Shown here piece by piece: positions 10,027 to 18,748 of a stretch of 64,000 nucleotides of DNA (the first letter of the stretch is position 1; each line of letters opens with the position of its first letter). The position numbers and the translations under genes are program-made. Source of the stretch: Sphingopyxis sp. OAS728 (GTDB lineage Bacteria > Pseudomonadota > Alphaproteobacteria > Sphingomonadales > Sphingomonadaceae); NCBI RefSeq assembly GCF_014873485.1, contig NZ_JADBDT010000001.1, positions 124,001 through 188,000 of the forward strand, in the 5' to 3' direction. The notes beneath the pieces are model-generated. The model was given only the letters and a program-made list of their open reading frames with translations, ran no database searches and had not been told where the DNA came from.

Positions 10027-11306
10027 CGGACGAGGGCGCCGCCCTTCATTACATGATCGATCTTTTCGAGCACGGTGATGTCGGCGAGCGGGTCGGCCTT
10101 CACCGCGACGAAATCGGCGTAGCGGCCGGGTACGATCGCGCCGACATCGCTGCGGCCGATTTCCTCCGATGCGCGGCCGGTTGCCGACTGGATCGCCTGC
10201 ATCGGCGTCATTCCATATTTGACCATATTGCGGAACTGGCGTGCGTTGAGCCCGTGCGGATAGACGCCCGCGTCGGTGGCGTAACCGATGTTGACGCCGA
10301 GCTCGACCGCGCGCTTGAAAGCGGCGCGCTGCGCGTCGGTCGTTTCGCGGTTCTTGCGCAGATATTCCTCGGGCCAGCCTTCCTTCGTGCCGACATCGTC
10401 GATGTAGGTGCCGTTGTAGATATCCATCGCGAGCCAGGTACCGTGTTTTTTCGCAAGCTGGAGCGTCGCTTCGTCGGCGAGGCTGGCGTGCTCGATGCTG
10501 TCGACCCCCGCGTTGATCGCATTCTGGATGCCGATCGCGCCATGCGCGTGCGCGGTCACCTTCTTGCCGCGGGCATGCGCGACCTTCACGACCGCGCGGA
10601 GCTGGTCGACGGTCATTTCGGGGGCGCCGGGCTCGGTGCCGATCGCAAGGACCGCGCCGGTCGCGATCGTCTTGATGAAGTCCGCGCCATGATCGAGCAA
10701 ATAGGTCGTCTTCGCTGCTGCTTCCTCGGGCGTCGCTGCGACGCCGAGCCGCATGTCGGGCGGCAATTGCTCGTTCGGGACGACGCCATTGAGTTCTCCG
10801 CCACCCTTGGGGATGGTGAGATAGGCGCCCGCGACCCACATGCGCGGACCCGGCACGTCACCACGGTCGATCGCGTTGCGCAGCGTCACATCGGTGAGCC
10901 CGCGATAAGTGCCGACATCGCGCACGCTGGTGAAACCCGCGTCGAGCGTCACGCGCGCGTTGCGCGCGCCGACGAGTGCGGTTTCGGCGGGCGAGGCTTT
11001 CATCGGTGCGGCGAGGTCGGCGCTCTGGCCGAGGTCGGCGAGATGCGTGTGGAGGTCGATCAGGCCGGGCAAGACGGTATAGGCGGACCAGTCGACGACC
11101 GTTGCGCCGTCGGGCGCCTTGCCGCACGCGCCGACGGCCTTGATGCGCTCGGCCTCGACGGTGATGCACTGGCCGGTGTGCACCTCGTTCGAGACGCCGT
11201 CGATCAGGCGTCCGGTCTGGATATAGAGGGTTTCGGCCGACGCGGGCGTCGCGGCGAGGACCGCCGCGAGCGCCGCCGTCAGATATTCGAACCGAACGCG
11301 TCGCAC
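10023..11306 (-). CDS. Secreted metal-dependent amidohydrolase
   Basis: 427 residues. The signal peptide is VRRVRFEYLTAALAAVLAA followed by TPASA. The amidohydrolase fold has the metal-binding HxH (GLIDLHTHLAD), further His ligands (TAHAHGAIG, IEHASLADE) and Asp in YATDAG. It resembles the imidazolonepropionase-like/Xaa-Pro dipeptidase branch found in sphingomonad periplasms. No ATG precedes the signal peptide, so a GTG start at 11306 is chosen; this overlaps the end of the zinc metallopeptidase gene by 28 bases, suggesting co-transcription. The longer open frame upstream lies antisense to nothing useful and is discounted. Confidence 0.87.
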   Translation of the reverse strand: MRRVRFEYLTAALAAVLAATPASAETLYIQTGRLIDGVSNEVHTGQCITVEAERIKAVGACGKAPDGATVVDWSAYTVLPGLIDLHTHLADLGQSADLAAPMKASPAETALVGARNARVTLDAGFTSVRDVGTYRGLTDVTLRNAIDRGDVPGPRMWVAGAYLTIPKGGGELNGVVPNEQLPPDMRLGVAATPEEAAAKTTYLLDHGADFIKTIATGAVLAIGTEPGAPEMTVDQLRAVVKVAHARGKKVTAHAHGAIGIQNAINAGVDSIEHASLADEATLQLAKKHGTWLAMDIYNGTYIDDVGTKEGWPEEYLRKNRETTDAQRAAFKRAVELGVNIGYATDAGVYPHGLNARQFRNMVKYGMTPMQAIQSATGRASEEIGRSDVGAIVPGRYADFVAVKADPLADITVLEKIDHVMKGGALVR

Positions 11307-12184
11307 TGGCGCGGATCTCCCGATTGCAGGCCGCGGCGCAGCCAAGTCATGCGTTGTTCGCTCGTCCCGTGGGTGAAGCTTTCGGGTACGGGGCGTTGGC
11401 CCGCCGAGCGCATCAGCGTATCGTCGCCGATCGCATTGGCGGCGCGCATCGCTTCTTCCATGTCGCCCGGTTCCATTACGGACTGGCCGTCGTTTGTCTT
11501 CGCGCGCGCCGCCCAGACGCCGGCGTAGCAATCAGCCTGCAACTCCATACGGACCTGCAGTGCGTTGCCCTCGGCCTGCGAGGATCGCGACTGCGCGCGG
11601 CGGACCTGTTCGGAAATGCCGCTGATCGTCTGGATGTGATGGCCGACTTCGTGCGCGACGACATAGGCCTGCGCAGCATCGCCCGCGGCCCCAAACCGCT
11701 GCGCGAGTTCGCCAAAGAAGGCCGTGTCCAAATAGATGCCCTGATCGGCGGGGCAGTAGAACGGCCCCATCGCGGCTTGCGCCGCGCCGCAGCCCGACTG
11801 GTTGCGATCGGTGAAGAAGCGCAGTTTCGGTTCTTGATAACCGTTGATCTGCGTACCCCAGAATTTGTTCGTCGAACTGAAGACGTTACACGCGAAGCGT
11901 TCGCCCTCGGTATCGCAAGCCTGTGTATTGGTACCGCGGCTGTCGGCCATCGGGTCGGCGGTCCCGCTCCCGCTGCTGAGCATATTGGCGCCGGGGCCGA
12001 GCAGGAAAAAGGCGGCCACGCCGATCAGCAGGATCGTGCCGCAACCCATCTTGCGTCCGAGCAGCATCGGGAGGAATCCGATAAGGAGTCCGCCGAGGCC
12101 ACCGCCACCGCCGCCACTGAATCCGCCGCCGCTGCGGCCTAGGTCGCGGATATCGTCTCCGGGATCATAGTCGTCGAGGCGCAT
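11279..12184 (-). CDS. Neutral zinc metallopeptidase (YpfJ family)
   Basis: 301 residues of the Zn_peptidase (PF04228) family. A glycine-rich N-terminal segment (residues ~15-30) precedes one membrane helix (about 45-70, ILLIGVAAFFLLG), then an exported domain with the zinc site HEVGHH, preceded by CPADQGIYLD and followed by MELQADCYAGVWA and GDDTLMRSAGQ. The family is conserved but poorly understood; it is probably an envelope-anchored protease. It is divergent from the patatin gene and upstream of the amidohydrolase in the same orientation with a short overlap. Confidence 0.93.
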   Translation of the reverse strand: MRLDDYDPGDDIRDLGRSGGGFSGGGGGGLGGLLIGFLPMLLGRKMGCGTILLIGVAAFFLLGPGANMLSSGSGTADPMADSRGTNTQACDTEGERFACNVFSSTNKFWGTQINGYQEPKLRFFTDRNQSGCGAAQAAMGPFYCPADQGIYLDTAFFGELAQRFGAAGDAAQAYVVAHEVGHHIQTISGISEQVRRAQSRSSQAEGNALQVRMELQADCYAGVWAARAKTNDGQSVMEPGDMEEAMRAANAIGDDTLMRSAGQRPVPESFTHGTSEQRMTWLRRGLQSGDPRQCDAFGSNI

Positions 12185-12336
12185 CGGGCTTCTCCACCGG
12201 TAAAATTCTGGTCTACCGCGATAGTTACAGCAGCGCCGGGCAATTGGAAGGGGGTTCGCATATCACCCGGCCATTGCAATAGCCTGTGTTGCGGTGCACA
12301 AATCCGGCGCGCTTCCAAGAAGGATCCCCCGAGTCC

Positions 12337-13482
12337 ATGCCCCGCCGCGCCGCCCGTGCTGCCCTTCCGCTTCCCGATCTCGTCGTGCTCGTCCTGCAGG
12401 GCGGCGGCGCGCTCGGGGCGTTTCAGGCGGGAGTTTATGAGGCGCTGATCGAGCTTGGGATCGAGCTCGACTGGGTGGCGGGGATTTCGATCGGCGCGGT
12501 CAACGCCGCGATCATCGCGGGGAACGAACGCGATCAGGCCGTCGGCAAGATGCGTGAGTTCTGGGAGGGCGTCTCGTCCGCACTGCCGTCGCTGCCGACC
12601 GCGGATAATGACTGGGCGCGCGAATGGACGCATCTGGCGGCGGCGGCGCAGGTGACGGCGTTCGGGGTCCCGGGATTTTTCATCCCGCGCTTTCCGCCAC
12701 CGGCGTTTGCCGAGCGGCAGACGCCCGAGGCGGTCAGCTTTTACGACACCACGCCCTTGATCGCGACGCTCGACCGGCTGGTCGACTGGGACCGCGTGAA
12801 CAATGGCAAGGTGCGGCTGTCGGTCGGCGCCGTTGCGGTCGAAACCGGCAATTTCCGTTATTTCGACACGCAGTGCGACATGATCGACGCGCGCCACATC
12901 TTGGCGTCGGGCGCGCTGCCGCCGGGCCTGCCGCCGGTCGAGATCGACGGCAATTGGTATTGGGATGGCGGCCTCGTGTCGAACACCCCGCTCGAGCATG
13001 TCGTCGAGGCCGCGAACAAGGACATGCTGGTCTTTCAGGTCGACCTGTTCCCCGCGCGCGGCGAGCGCCCGCACGATATGGAGGCGGCCTGGTCGCGCGA
13101 AAAGGACATTCGTTACTCGAGCCGCACGCGGCGCATTTCGGACGGGCTGGTGCGGCGCCGCAAGGAGCACCGGTTGATCGACCGCATGCTGGAAAAACTG
13201 CCGTCGGAATGCGCGGACCTGCCAGAGGTCAAGGCGGTGCGGCGGATGGTCGACTGCAAGGCGCTCAACGTCGTCCAGTTGATCCACGAACCGCCGGCGT
13301 GGCAGACGGGTGCGCGCGATTTCGAATTTTCGCGTTCGACGATGGAGGTCAACTGGGCGCTGGGCCGTGACGCCGTCGAGGCGGCGATGAAGGATGGGCA
13401 CCTGCTCGCGGACAGCATCGCCGAAGGGCGCTCGGACAGTTTTGCAGTGCAATCGAACGGGCTCAGACCAAAGGATGGTTGA
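12337..13482 (+). CDS. Patatin-like phospholipase with DUF3734
   Basis: 381 residues. Patatin domain: oxyanion glycine loop LQGGGALGAFQAGVYEAL, nucleophile Ser in GISIGAVNAA (GxSxG) and the catalytic Asp in the DGGL motif (WDGGLVSNTPL). A C-terminal DUF3734 region follows. The enzyme is predicted to be a cytoplasmic serine lipase/acyl hydrolase. Start at MPRRAARAA is preferred because GAAGGA lies upstream; the frame is open from a GTG at 12286. It lies 54 bases ahead of 3-hydroxybutyrate dehydrogenase in the same direction, a pairing that suggests a role in polyhydroxybutyrate or lipid breakdown (inference). Confidence 0.92.
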   Translation: MPRRAARAALPLPDLVVLVLQGGGALGAFQAGVYEALIELGIELDWVAGISIGAVNAAIIAGNERDQAVGKMREFWEGVSSALPSLPTADNDWAREWTHLAAAAQVTAFGVPGFFIPRFPPPAFAERQTPEAVSFYDTTPLIATLDRLVDWDRVNNGKVRLSVGAVAVETGNFRYFDTQCDMIDARHILASGALPPGLPPVEIDGNWYWDGGLVSNTPLEHVVEAANKDMLVFQVDLFPARGERPHDMEAAWSREKDIRYSSRTRRISDGLVRRRKEHRLIDRMLEKLPSECADLPEVKAVRRMVDCKALNVVQLIHEPPAWQTGARDFEFSRSTMEVNWALGRDAVEAAMKDGHLLADSIAEGRSDSFAVQSNGLRPKDG

Positions 13483-13536
13483 AGCGGCCGGCGACCATCT
13501 TCACCTTCACATTCTCCCTCACTGAAAGGATTATCG

Positions 13537-14322
13537 ATGCGCCTTAAAGGAAAGACCGCCCTCGTCACCGGATCGACCTCGGGCATCGGGCTCGGAATCG
13601 CCAAGGCCTTTGCCGCCGAGGGCGCGAACATCATCATCAACGGGTTCGGCGAAGCCGATGCGATCGAGACCGAACGCAAGGGGCTGGAGGCGACCAGCGG
13701 CGGGAAGGCGGCCTATGACGGCGCCGACCTCACCAAGCCCGAGGCGATCGAGGACATGTTCAAGCGCGCCGAGAAGGATTTCGGCGGGGTCGACATCCTC
13801 GTGAACAATGCGGGCATGCAGTTCGTCTCGCCGGTCGAGGATTTTCCGGTCGAGAAATGGGACATGATCATCGCGCTCAATTTGACCGCGGCGTTTCATA
13901 CCATCCGCCATGCCGTGCCTGTCATGCGCAAGAAGAAATGGGGGCGCATCATCGCGACCGCGTCGGCGCATTCGCTCGTCGCCTCGCCGTTCAAATCGGC
14001 CTATGTCACCGCGAAGCACGGCCTCGCGGGCCTGACCAAGACCGTCGCGCTCGAAGTCGCCGATGCCGGGATCACGGTGAATTGTATCAGTCCGGGCTAT
14101 GTCTGGACGCCGCTGGTCGAGAACCAGATCCCCGACACGATGAAGGCGCGGAACATGACGCGCGAGCAGGTGATCAACGACGTGCTGCTCGCGGGTCAGC
14201 CGACGAAGCAGTTCGTCACGGTCGAGCAGGTCGCGGCCATCGCCTCCTTCCTGACGCGCGACGAGGCGGCGAACATCACCGGCGCAAACCTGAGCGTCGA
14301 TGGTGGCTGGACGGCTGCTTGA
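13537..14322 (+). CDS. bdhA: 3-hydroxybutyrate dehydrogenase (SDR)
   Basis: 261-residue short-chain dehydrogenase oxidising D-3-hydroxybutyrate to acetoacetate with NAD+. Visible are the nucleotide loop TGSTSGIGLGIA, NNAG in VNNAGMQFVS, catalytic Ser (TASAHS), YxxxK in SAYVTAKHGL and the family-specific C-terminal segment SPGYVWTPLVENQIPD plus QPTKQFVTVEQVA, which separates this family from other SDRs. Length is exactly typical. Together with the upstream patatin-like lipase and the isocitrate lyase 5 kb away it fits use of stored polyhydroxybutyrate or ketone bodies. Confidence 0.93.
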   Translation: MRLKGKTALVTGSTSGIGLGIAKAFAAEGANIIINGFGEADAIETERKGLEATSGGKAAYDGADLTKPEAIEDMFKRAEKDFGGVDILVNNAGMQFVSPVEDFPVEKWDMIIALNLTAAFHTIRHAVPVMRKKKWGRIIATASAHSLVASPFKSAYVTAKHGLAGLTKTVALEVADAGITVNCISPGYVWTPLVENQIPDTMKARNMTREQVINDVLLAGQPTKQFVTVEQVAAIASFLTRDEAANITGANLSVDGGWTAA

Positions 14323-14397
14323 CCCGCTGCGCTCTTGAGCAATCTCCTTTGCCCTCTTAAGGTTAACGATAGAGGGACTGGGGAGAAACGGAGAATC

Positions 14398-15042
14398 ATG
14401 GGTCGCACCATTTGGGTTTTGGCGGTGGCGCTCGGCGTCACCCTTGGCGCGTGCAAGTCGGTGGTGCCGCCGGTGCCTCCGTCGTCGGCCGATGCGCCGC
14501 CGGAGACGTGCACCTGGCGCGCAACGGCAACTGATCAGGATCAGGAGCGCATCCGGGGCTGGTACAAGAGCTGGCAGGCGGCGCTGGCCGATGCGCGGGC
14601 GAAAGGCTTTGGGGGTGATATCGACCGCGAGGGCATATTGCTGCAGCCGACCGCCGCGCTGCCCAATCCGCATCTGCCGGCGGGCGATTATCGTTGCCGG
14701 ACGATCAAGCTCGGCACGCAGGGGCGGAGCGGGCTGTCCTACGTCGCCTATGGCTGGTTCCGTTGCCGCGTCGCGCCCGAACAGGGGTTGTCGAGCCTGA
14801 CCAAGATAACGGGGTCGCAGCGTCCCGTCGGGCTGATCTTTCCCGACAATCTGAAGCGGCAGATTTTTCTCGGCACGCTCGAACTCGGCGACGAGAAGAT
14901 GGCGGTCAATTATGGCAGCGACCGGATGCGCGACATGGCAGGGCTGGTCGAACGGATCGGCGACAATCGCTGGCGGCTCGTGTTGCCGGCGCCGGCTTAT
15001 GAATCCTTGCTCGACGTGATCGAACTGGTCCCGGCGGGCTGA
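14398..15042 (+). CDS. DUF4893 lipoprotein
   Basis: 214 residues. Signal peptide with a lipobox (VTLGAC), so a lipid-anchored Cys near residue 19. The body matches DUF4893: a WRATATDQDQERIRGW-like start, an ALADARAKGFG helix and GDYRCRTIKLG. The family has no known function. The start at MGRTIWVLAV is chosen because it gives the lipoprotein signal; the open frame extends upstream to 14335. It lies between bdhA and the M20 hydrolase on the same strand with short gaps, possibly in the same transcript. Confidence 0.85.
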   Translation: MGRTIWVLAVALGVTLGACKSVVPPVPPSSADAPPETCTWRATATDQDQERIRGWYKSWQAALADARAKGFGGDIDREGILLQPTAALPNPHLPAGDYRCRTIKLGTQGRSGLSYVAYGWFRCRVAPEQGLSSLTKITGSQRPVGLIFPDNLKRQIFLGTLELGDEKMAVNYGSDRMRDMAGLVERIGDNRWRLVLPAPAYESLLDVIELVPAG

Positions 15043-15064
15043 AAAGAACAACAGGGGAATTGGC

Positions 15065-16378
15065 ATGCGGATTTTGTTGATGAGCGCGGCGGCGCTGGCT
15101 TTGGCTGCGCCTGCCGCGGCGCAAACGCTCGGCGGCGAGGTCGAAAAGCAGATGCCTTCGCTCATGGCGATCTACAAGGATCTGCATGCCAACCCCGAAC
15201 TCAGCTTCATGGAGGTGCGCTCGGCGGGTATCCTCGCGGGCGAGGCGCGCAAGCTGGGCTTCAATGTCACCGAAAAGGTAGGCGGTACCGGCGTCGTTGC
15301 GGTGATGGAGAACGGCCCGGGCCCGGTGGTGATGGTGCGCGCCGACATGGACGGGCTGCCGGTCACCGAACAGACGGGGCTCCCCGGCGCGTCGAAGATA
15401 CGCGTGACCACGAAGGAAGGCGTCGAAACCGGCGTGATGCACGCATGCGGCCACGACACGCATATGACCGCATGGATCGGCGTCGCGCGGCTGATGGCGG
15501 CGAACAAGGCGAAATGGTCGGGCACGCTGGTGATGATCGGCCAGCCCGCCGAAGAACGCGGGGCGGGCGCGCGCATGATGCTCGCCGACGGCCTTTATAC
15601 GCGCTTTCCCAAACCGCAATATGCGCTCGCATTCCATGACGCGGCACAGTTCCAGGCGGGCAAGATCGGCTATACGCCGGGTTATGCGCTCGCCAATGTC
15701 GACAGTGTTGACATCACGGTGAAGGGCGTTGGCGGCCATGGCGCCTATCCGCAGACGACCAAGGATCCGATCGTGCTCGCGAGCCGTATCGTCGGCGCGC
15801 TCCAGACGCTCGTCTCGCGCGAGATCAGTCCGCTCGACAGCGCGGTGGTGACGGTCGGCAGCTTCCATGCGGGGGCAAAGCACAATATCATTTCGGACGA
15901 AGCGAAGCTGCAGCTCACGGTGCGCAGCTATAGCGACGAGGTGCGCGACCACCTGCTCGACGGAATCGCGCGTATCGCGAAGGGCGAGGCGATCGCCGCC
16001 GGCATGCCCGAGGACAAGATGCCCGTCGTGACGGTGCAAAAGGACGAATATACCCCCGCGACCTTCAATACCCCGGAGTTCACCCAGGAAATGGCGGCGT
16101 TTCTGAAAACGAGCTTCGGCGAGGACCGCGTCGTTCAGATGCCCCCGGTGATGGGCGGCGAGGATTTCAGCCGCTTCTGGCGCGAGGACAAGAGCATCAA
16201 GAGCCTGATCGTCTGGGTCGGCGGGGTGCCGCAGGCCGAATATGACGCGGCGAAGAAGGAAGGGCGGACGCTGCCCAGCCTCCATTCGCCCTTCTGGGCA
16301 CCCGACGCCCCCGCCGTGATCTCGACCGCGACCGAGGCACTGACGGCGATGACATTGAAGTTGATGGCGAAGAAATAA
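15065..16378 (+). CDS. Secreted M20 family amidohydrolase/peptidase
   Basis: 437 residues. The signal peptide ends PAAAQ (about 1-20). M20D-type dinuclear metal enzyme: Asp in VRADMDGLP, His in MHACGHDTHM, the Glu pair in QPAEERGAGA, His in ALAFHD and His in the dimerisation domain (VGGHGAYP), plus GGEDFSRF near the C-terminus. Related enzymes are hippurate hydrolases and N-acyl-amino-acid or IAA-amino-acid hydrolases. Periplasmic location is predicted from the signal peptide, and the exact substrate is unknown. It begins 22 bases after the DUF4893 gene with GGGGAA before the ATG. Confidence 0.93.
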   Translation: MRILLMSAAALALAAPAAAQTLGGEVEKQMPSLMAIYKDLHANPELSFMEVRSAGILAGEARKLGFNVTEKVGGTGVVAVMENGPGPVVMVRADMDGLPVTEQTGLPGASKIRVTTKEGVETGVMHACGHDTHMTAWIGVARLMAANKAKWSGTLVMIGQPAEERGAGARMMLADGLYTRFPKPQYALAFHDAAQFQAGKIGYTPGYALANVDSVDITVKGVGGHGAYPQTTKDPIVLASRIVGALQTLVSREISPLDSAVVTVGSFHAGAKHNIISDEAKLQLTVRSYSDEVRDHLLDGIARIAKGEAIAAGMPEDKMPVVTVQKDEYTPATFNTPEFTQEMAAFLKTSFGEDRVVQMPPVMGGEDFSRFWREDKSIKSLIVWVGGVPQAEYDAAKKEGRTLPSLHSPFWAPDAPAVISTATEALTAMTLKLMAKK

Positions 16379-16485
16379 GAGGCGCGGAAAGCGGCGAGCC
16401 ACTGATGCCGCATTGCCCGGCCACGCGGCCGTTTCCCAAATAAATTGGGATGGACCTGTTCGCGGCGCTGTGGTGAGCAAAAGAC

Positions 16486-17310
16486 ATGTCTGCCAATGAA
16501 CCCGCTCCCGGCTTGACCGCGTGCCTCACCGATCGGGAAATGGAAATTCTTCGCCTGCTGGTCGCCGGGCATACGGTAAAGACCATCGCAGCGCGTCTCG
16601 GCCGTTCGGAAACGTCGATCAACGAGCGTTTGCGTGCCGCCCGGCGCAAAACGGGGGTCGGCAGCAGCCGCGAATTGGCACGCCTTCTGGACCTCCAAAA
16701 AACTTGTGACGAAAATATCGATCTTTCGAGACAGCGCCCCAACGGAAAGGACTTGGCGTACACCGCGGCCGTTGGAGGTCGCGGTTCGAAAGGAATGATC
16801 ATCATGCTCATTGCAATACCCATGGCCGCCGCTGGACTGATGTTCGCAGCCGCTCCTTCCGCCGATCAGGCCGGAACGCCGAACGCCGTTTACGCCGCCG
16901 CCTCCAAGCCATTGCCGTTGGTCGGAAGCTGGTCGCTGGACGCGTCGCAGATGCCGGAAAAGGAACGCCCTCAACGGGTCACGATGACGTTCCGTCCATC
17001 GGCGGACGGAAAATGGACAACGCGCGTGGAAATCATTGCGCCGGACGGTTCCAGCAAGCATTCGGAATCGACTGCCGCGCTTGACGGCGTCGCCGTACCG
17101 ATCACCGGCAATATGGATTTCATCGACAGCGTTGCCTTGCGTCAGCCGGCGCCGGATACCTTGGTCATGACGCTGGGCAAGGCGGGCGCGCGGGTTTCGA
17201 CGCGCGTCTACACCGTCGCCAAGGATCTGAAATCCATGACCGAAACGATCGTCTGGTCCGCCGACAATCGTCAAAAACTGGAAACGACGCATTTCGATCG
17301 AATTGATTGA
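16486..17310 (+). CDS. Membrane-tethered LuxR-type HTH protein
   Basis: 274 residues. The N-terminal LuxR/GerE helix-turn-helix (about 12-68: LTDREMEILRLLVAGHTVK, then IAARLGRSETSINERL) stays cytoplasmic. One membrane helix (about 106-122, MIIMLIAIPMAAAGLMF) is followed by an exported domain of about 150 residues containing LVGSWSLDASQMP and a beta-rich ending. There is no receiver or autoinducer domain. The topology resembles ToxR/CadC one-component regulators but with a LuxR-type HTH. The exported domain was not recognised beyond similarity to small secreted beta-barrel proteins. Its targets are unknown; the neighbours are not obviously related. Confidence 0.8.
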   Translation: MSANEPAPGLTACLTDREMEILRLLVAGHTVKTIAARLGRSETSINERLRAARRKTGVGSSRELARLLDLQKTCDENIDLSRQRPNGKDLAYTAAVGGRGSKGMIIMLIAIPMAAAGLMFAAAPSADQAGTPNAVYAAASKPLPLVGSWSLDASQMPEKERPQRVTMTFRPSADGKWTTRVEIIAPDGSSKHSESTAALDGVAVPITGNMDFIDSVALRQPAPDTLVMTLGKAGARVSTRVYTVAKDLKSMTETIVWSADNRQKLETTHFDRID

Positions 17311-17430
17311 TCGCGGGTAAGTTTCCCCCGCCGGCATCGCGCGGCACCAACATCGCAATCAGCCCTGACGCCCCGCGCGTTTTGCTAAGGTTGCGACTTC
17401 GCGCGCGCCGATAATGGCCTCCCACTTCGG

Positions 17431-17450
17431 CCCCCGGCTTGCCCCGGGGG
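17431..17450. terminator. GC hairpin after enoyl-CoA hydratase gene
   Basis: CCCCCGG (17431-17437) pairs with CCGGGGG (17444-17450). It lies in the 163-base gap between the convergent LuxR-type gene and the enoyl-CoA hydratase gene, just beyond the latter's stop. No T-run is seen, so termination is only a guess. Nothing else was seen in this gap. Confidence 0.35.
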
Positions 17451-17473
17451 TCGCCTTGTCCATATCGCCGTCG

Positions 17474-18241
17474 TCATTCTCCTTTGAAGGCCGCAAAGCT
17501 GCCGCCACGGCCCGCGCCCTCGGTAAAGCGTTTGCCCCCCGCCGCCGCGCCTTCGCGCAAGGGAGCAGCCCCGGCGTGCGCTTCGTGCGACAGGGCGCCT
17601 TCGATATCGAAATCCCATTGGCGATAGGTGCTGAGCCGGTCGCTGTTCACGCAGATTTGCGGGAAGGCCGCGATCTGCTTCGCCAATTCGACTGCAGCGG
17701 CAAGCGCCTCACCGTCGGCGACGATCCTGTCGGCCAGGCCGATGCGCTGCGCCTCATCGGCGGCGACCGGCCGCCCGGTCAGGATCATGTCGAGGGCGCG
17801 GCCTTGCCCGACGATGCGCGGCAGGCGGACGGTGCCACCGTCGATCAGCGGCACGCCCCAGCGGCGGCAATAGACGCCGAAGATCGCGCTGGCGGCGGCA
17901 ACGCGCATGTCGCACCAGAGCGCCAGCTCGAGCCCGCCGGCGACGGCATGCCCCTCGACCGCAGCGATCACGGGCTTCTCGATCAGCATCCGCGTCGGTC
18001 CCATCGGTCCGGGGCCGTCAGGGTCGTAGCGCGACGTCCCTACGGCATTGAGGTCGAAGCCGGCGCAGAAATGCCCGTCGCTGCCGGTCAGGATCGCGAC
18101 GCGTGCGCTCTCGTCGGCGGCGAAGGCCGTGAAAGCGGTCCGCAAAGCAGCGGCAGTATCGGGATCGACCGCGTTGCGGCGCGCCGGGCGATCGATGGTG
18201 ACGATCGTGACGGGGCCATCGCTTTCGACAAGCACGCTCAT
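17474..18241 (-). CDS. Enoyl-CoA hydratase/isomerase family protein
   Basis: 255-residue crotonase-fold enzyme. Seen are GPVTIVTIDRPARRNAVD at the N-terminus, the oxyanion-hole segment DGHFCAGFDL and the second one AVAGGLELALWCDM, then WGVPLIDGGTVRLPRIVG. At the usual catalytic Glu positions this subgroup has other residues (D in LIDGGT), so it may be an isomerase, hydrolase or atypical hydratase rather than a beta-oxidation hydratase. Start chosen at MSVLVESDGPV; the upstream extension lacks family similarity. Single gene on the minus strand, divergent from ydcH-terC. Confidence 0.88.
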   Translation of the reverse strand: MSVLVESDGPVTIVTIDRPARRNAVDPDTAAALRTAFTAFAADESARVAILTGSDGHFCAGFDLNAVGTSRYDPDGPGPMGPTRMLIEKPVIAAVEGHAVAGGLELALWCDMRVAAASAIFGVYCRRWGVPLIDGGTVRLPRIVGQGRALDMILTGRPVAADEAQRIGLADRIVADGEALAAAVELAKQIAAFPQICVNSDRLSTYRQWDFDIEGALSHEAHAGAAPLREGAAAGGKRFTEGAGRGGSFAAFKGE

Positions 18242-18350
18242 GCAAATCCTCCTCTTCCACCCGTCGTAGCGTGCCGGGACGCCGGGGGACTTGCAAGCGG
18301 CGCGGCGGCACCCTAAATAAAGGATATGCGGGCCGGGCCCCTCTGGCGTC

Positions 18351-18476
18351 GGTGGGATATCTCCCGCCACGTGATGTCGGACCGCATCGGGTGACCCCGA
18401 TGCTCTGGCCCTATCTCCCCCCTGTTTCCTGGGGTCCCGGCATCGGCGTCACCTGCTTGATTTCTCAATCAGGAGG
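18351..18476 (+). promoter_or_regulatory. Structured leader of ydcH-terC (candidate cis-regulatory RNA)
   Basis: Three hairpins precede ydcH. H1: GGTGGGA/TCCCGCC, 18351-18368. H2: GCATCGGG/CCCGATGC with loop TGAC, 18384-18403. H3: CTTGATT/AATCAGG with loop TCTC, 18456-18473. H3 covers part of the AGGAGG ribosome site (18471-18476). A second GCATCGG copy at 18440-18446 can compete with the H2 left arm for the same CCGATGC, the mark of two exclusive folds. TerC genes are often under manganese (yybP-ykoY) leaders, but that consensus was not recognised here. Confidence 0.5.
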
Positions 18477-18485
18477 CCCTTTTCA

Positions 18486-18680
18486 ATGACACTCAATCCC
18501 AATCTCTACCGTCTGACCGTCCTCCATCGTCAACTCGACGATGCCGAGCGCCGCGAGGTGCGCCGCCGCGGCGCCGATCCGTTTCGCCTGCTGCGGCTGA
18601 AGACGCTGAAGCTCGCGGTGAAGAAGCGGCTCGCGACGTTGACGCAGCGTCCCGCATTGCGCCCGGCGTTCGCGCTCTAA
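18486..18680 (+). CDS. Small YdcH/DUF465-like protein
   Basis: 64-residue, Arg/Lys-rich, all-helical protein. A first helix (LYRLTVLHRQLDDAERREVR) and a second helix (RLLRLKTLKLAVKKRLATL) form a predicted helical hairpin like DUF465/YdcH proteins, whose second helix normally reads LKKxKLxLKD. AGGAGG lies nine bases upstream of the ATG and is partly inside a hairpin of the leader. It is 68 bases ahead of the TerC gene, so the two are probably co-transcribed from the structured leader. Function is unknown. Confidence 0.8.
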   Translation: MTLNPNLYRLTVLHRQLDDAERREVRRRGADPFRLLRLKTLKLAVKKRLATLTQRPALRPAFAL

Positions 18681-18748
18681 CCCGCCATAATCGATGATCG
18701 AGCACGCTGCCGAAAGGTGGCGCGCTCCGCATATCCAGGGACATCATC

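Noticed and set aside
12286..12336. GTG start for the patatin-like gene 17 codons upstream
   Set aside because: No ribosome site before it and no family similarity; ATG at 12337 with GAAGGA upstream is preferred.
18351..18476. Known yybP-ykoY manganese riboswitch before ydcH-terC
   Set aside because: The conserved GGGGAGUAG-type loop was not found; listed only as a structured leader.
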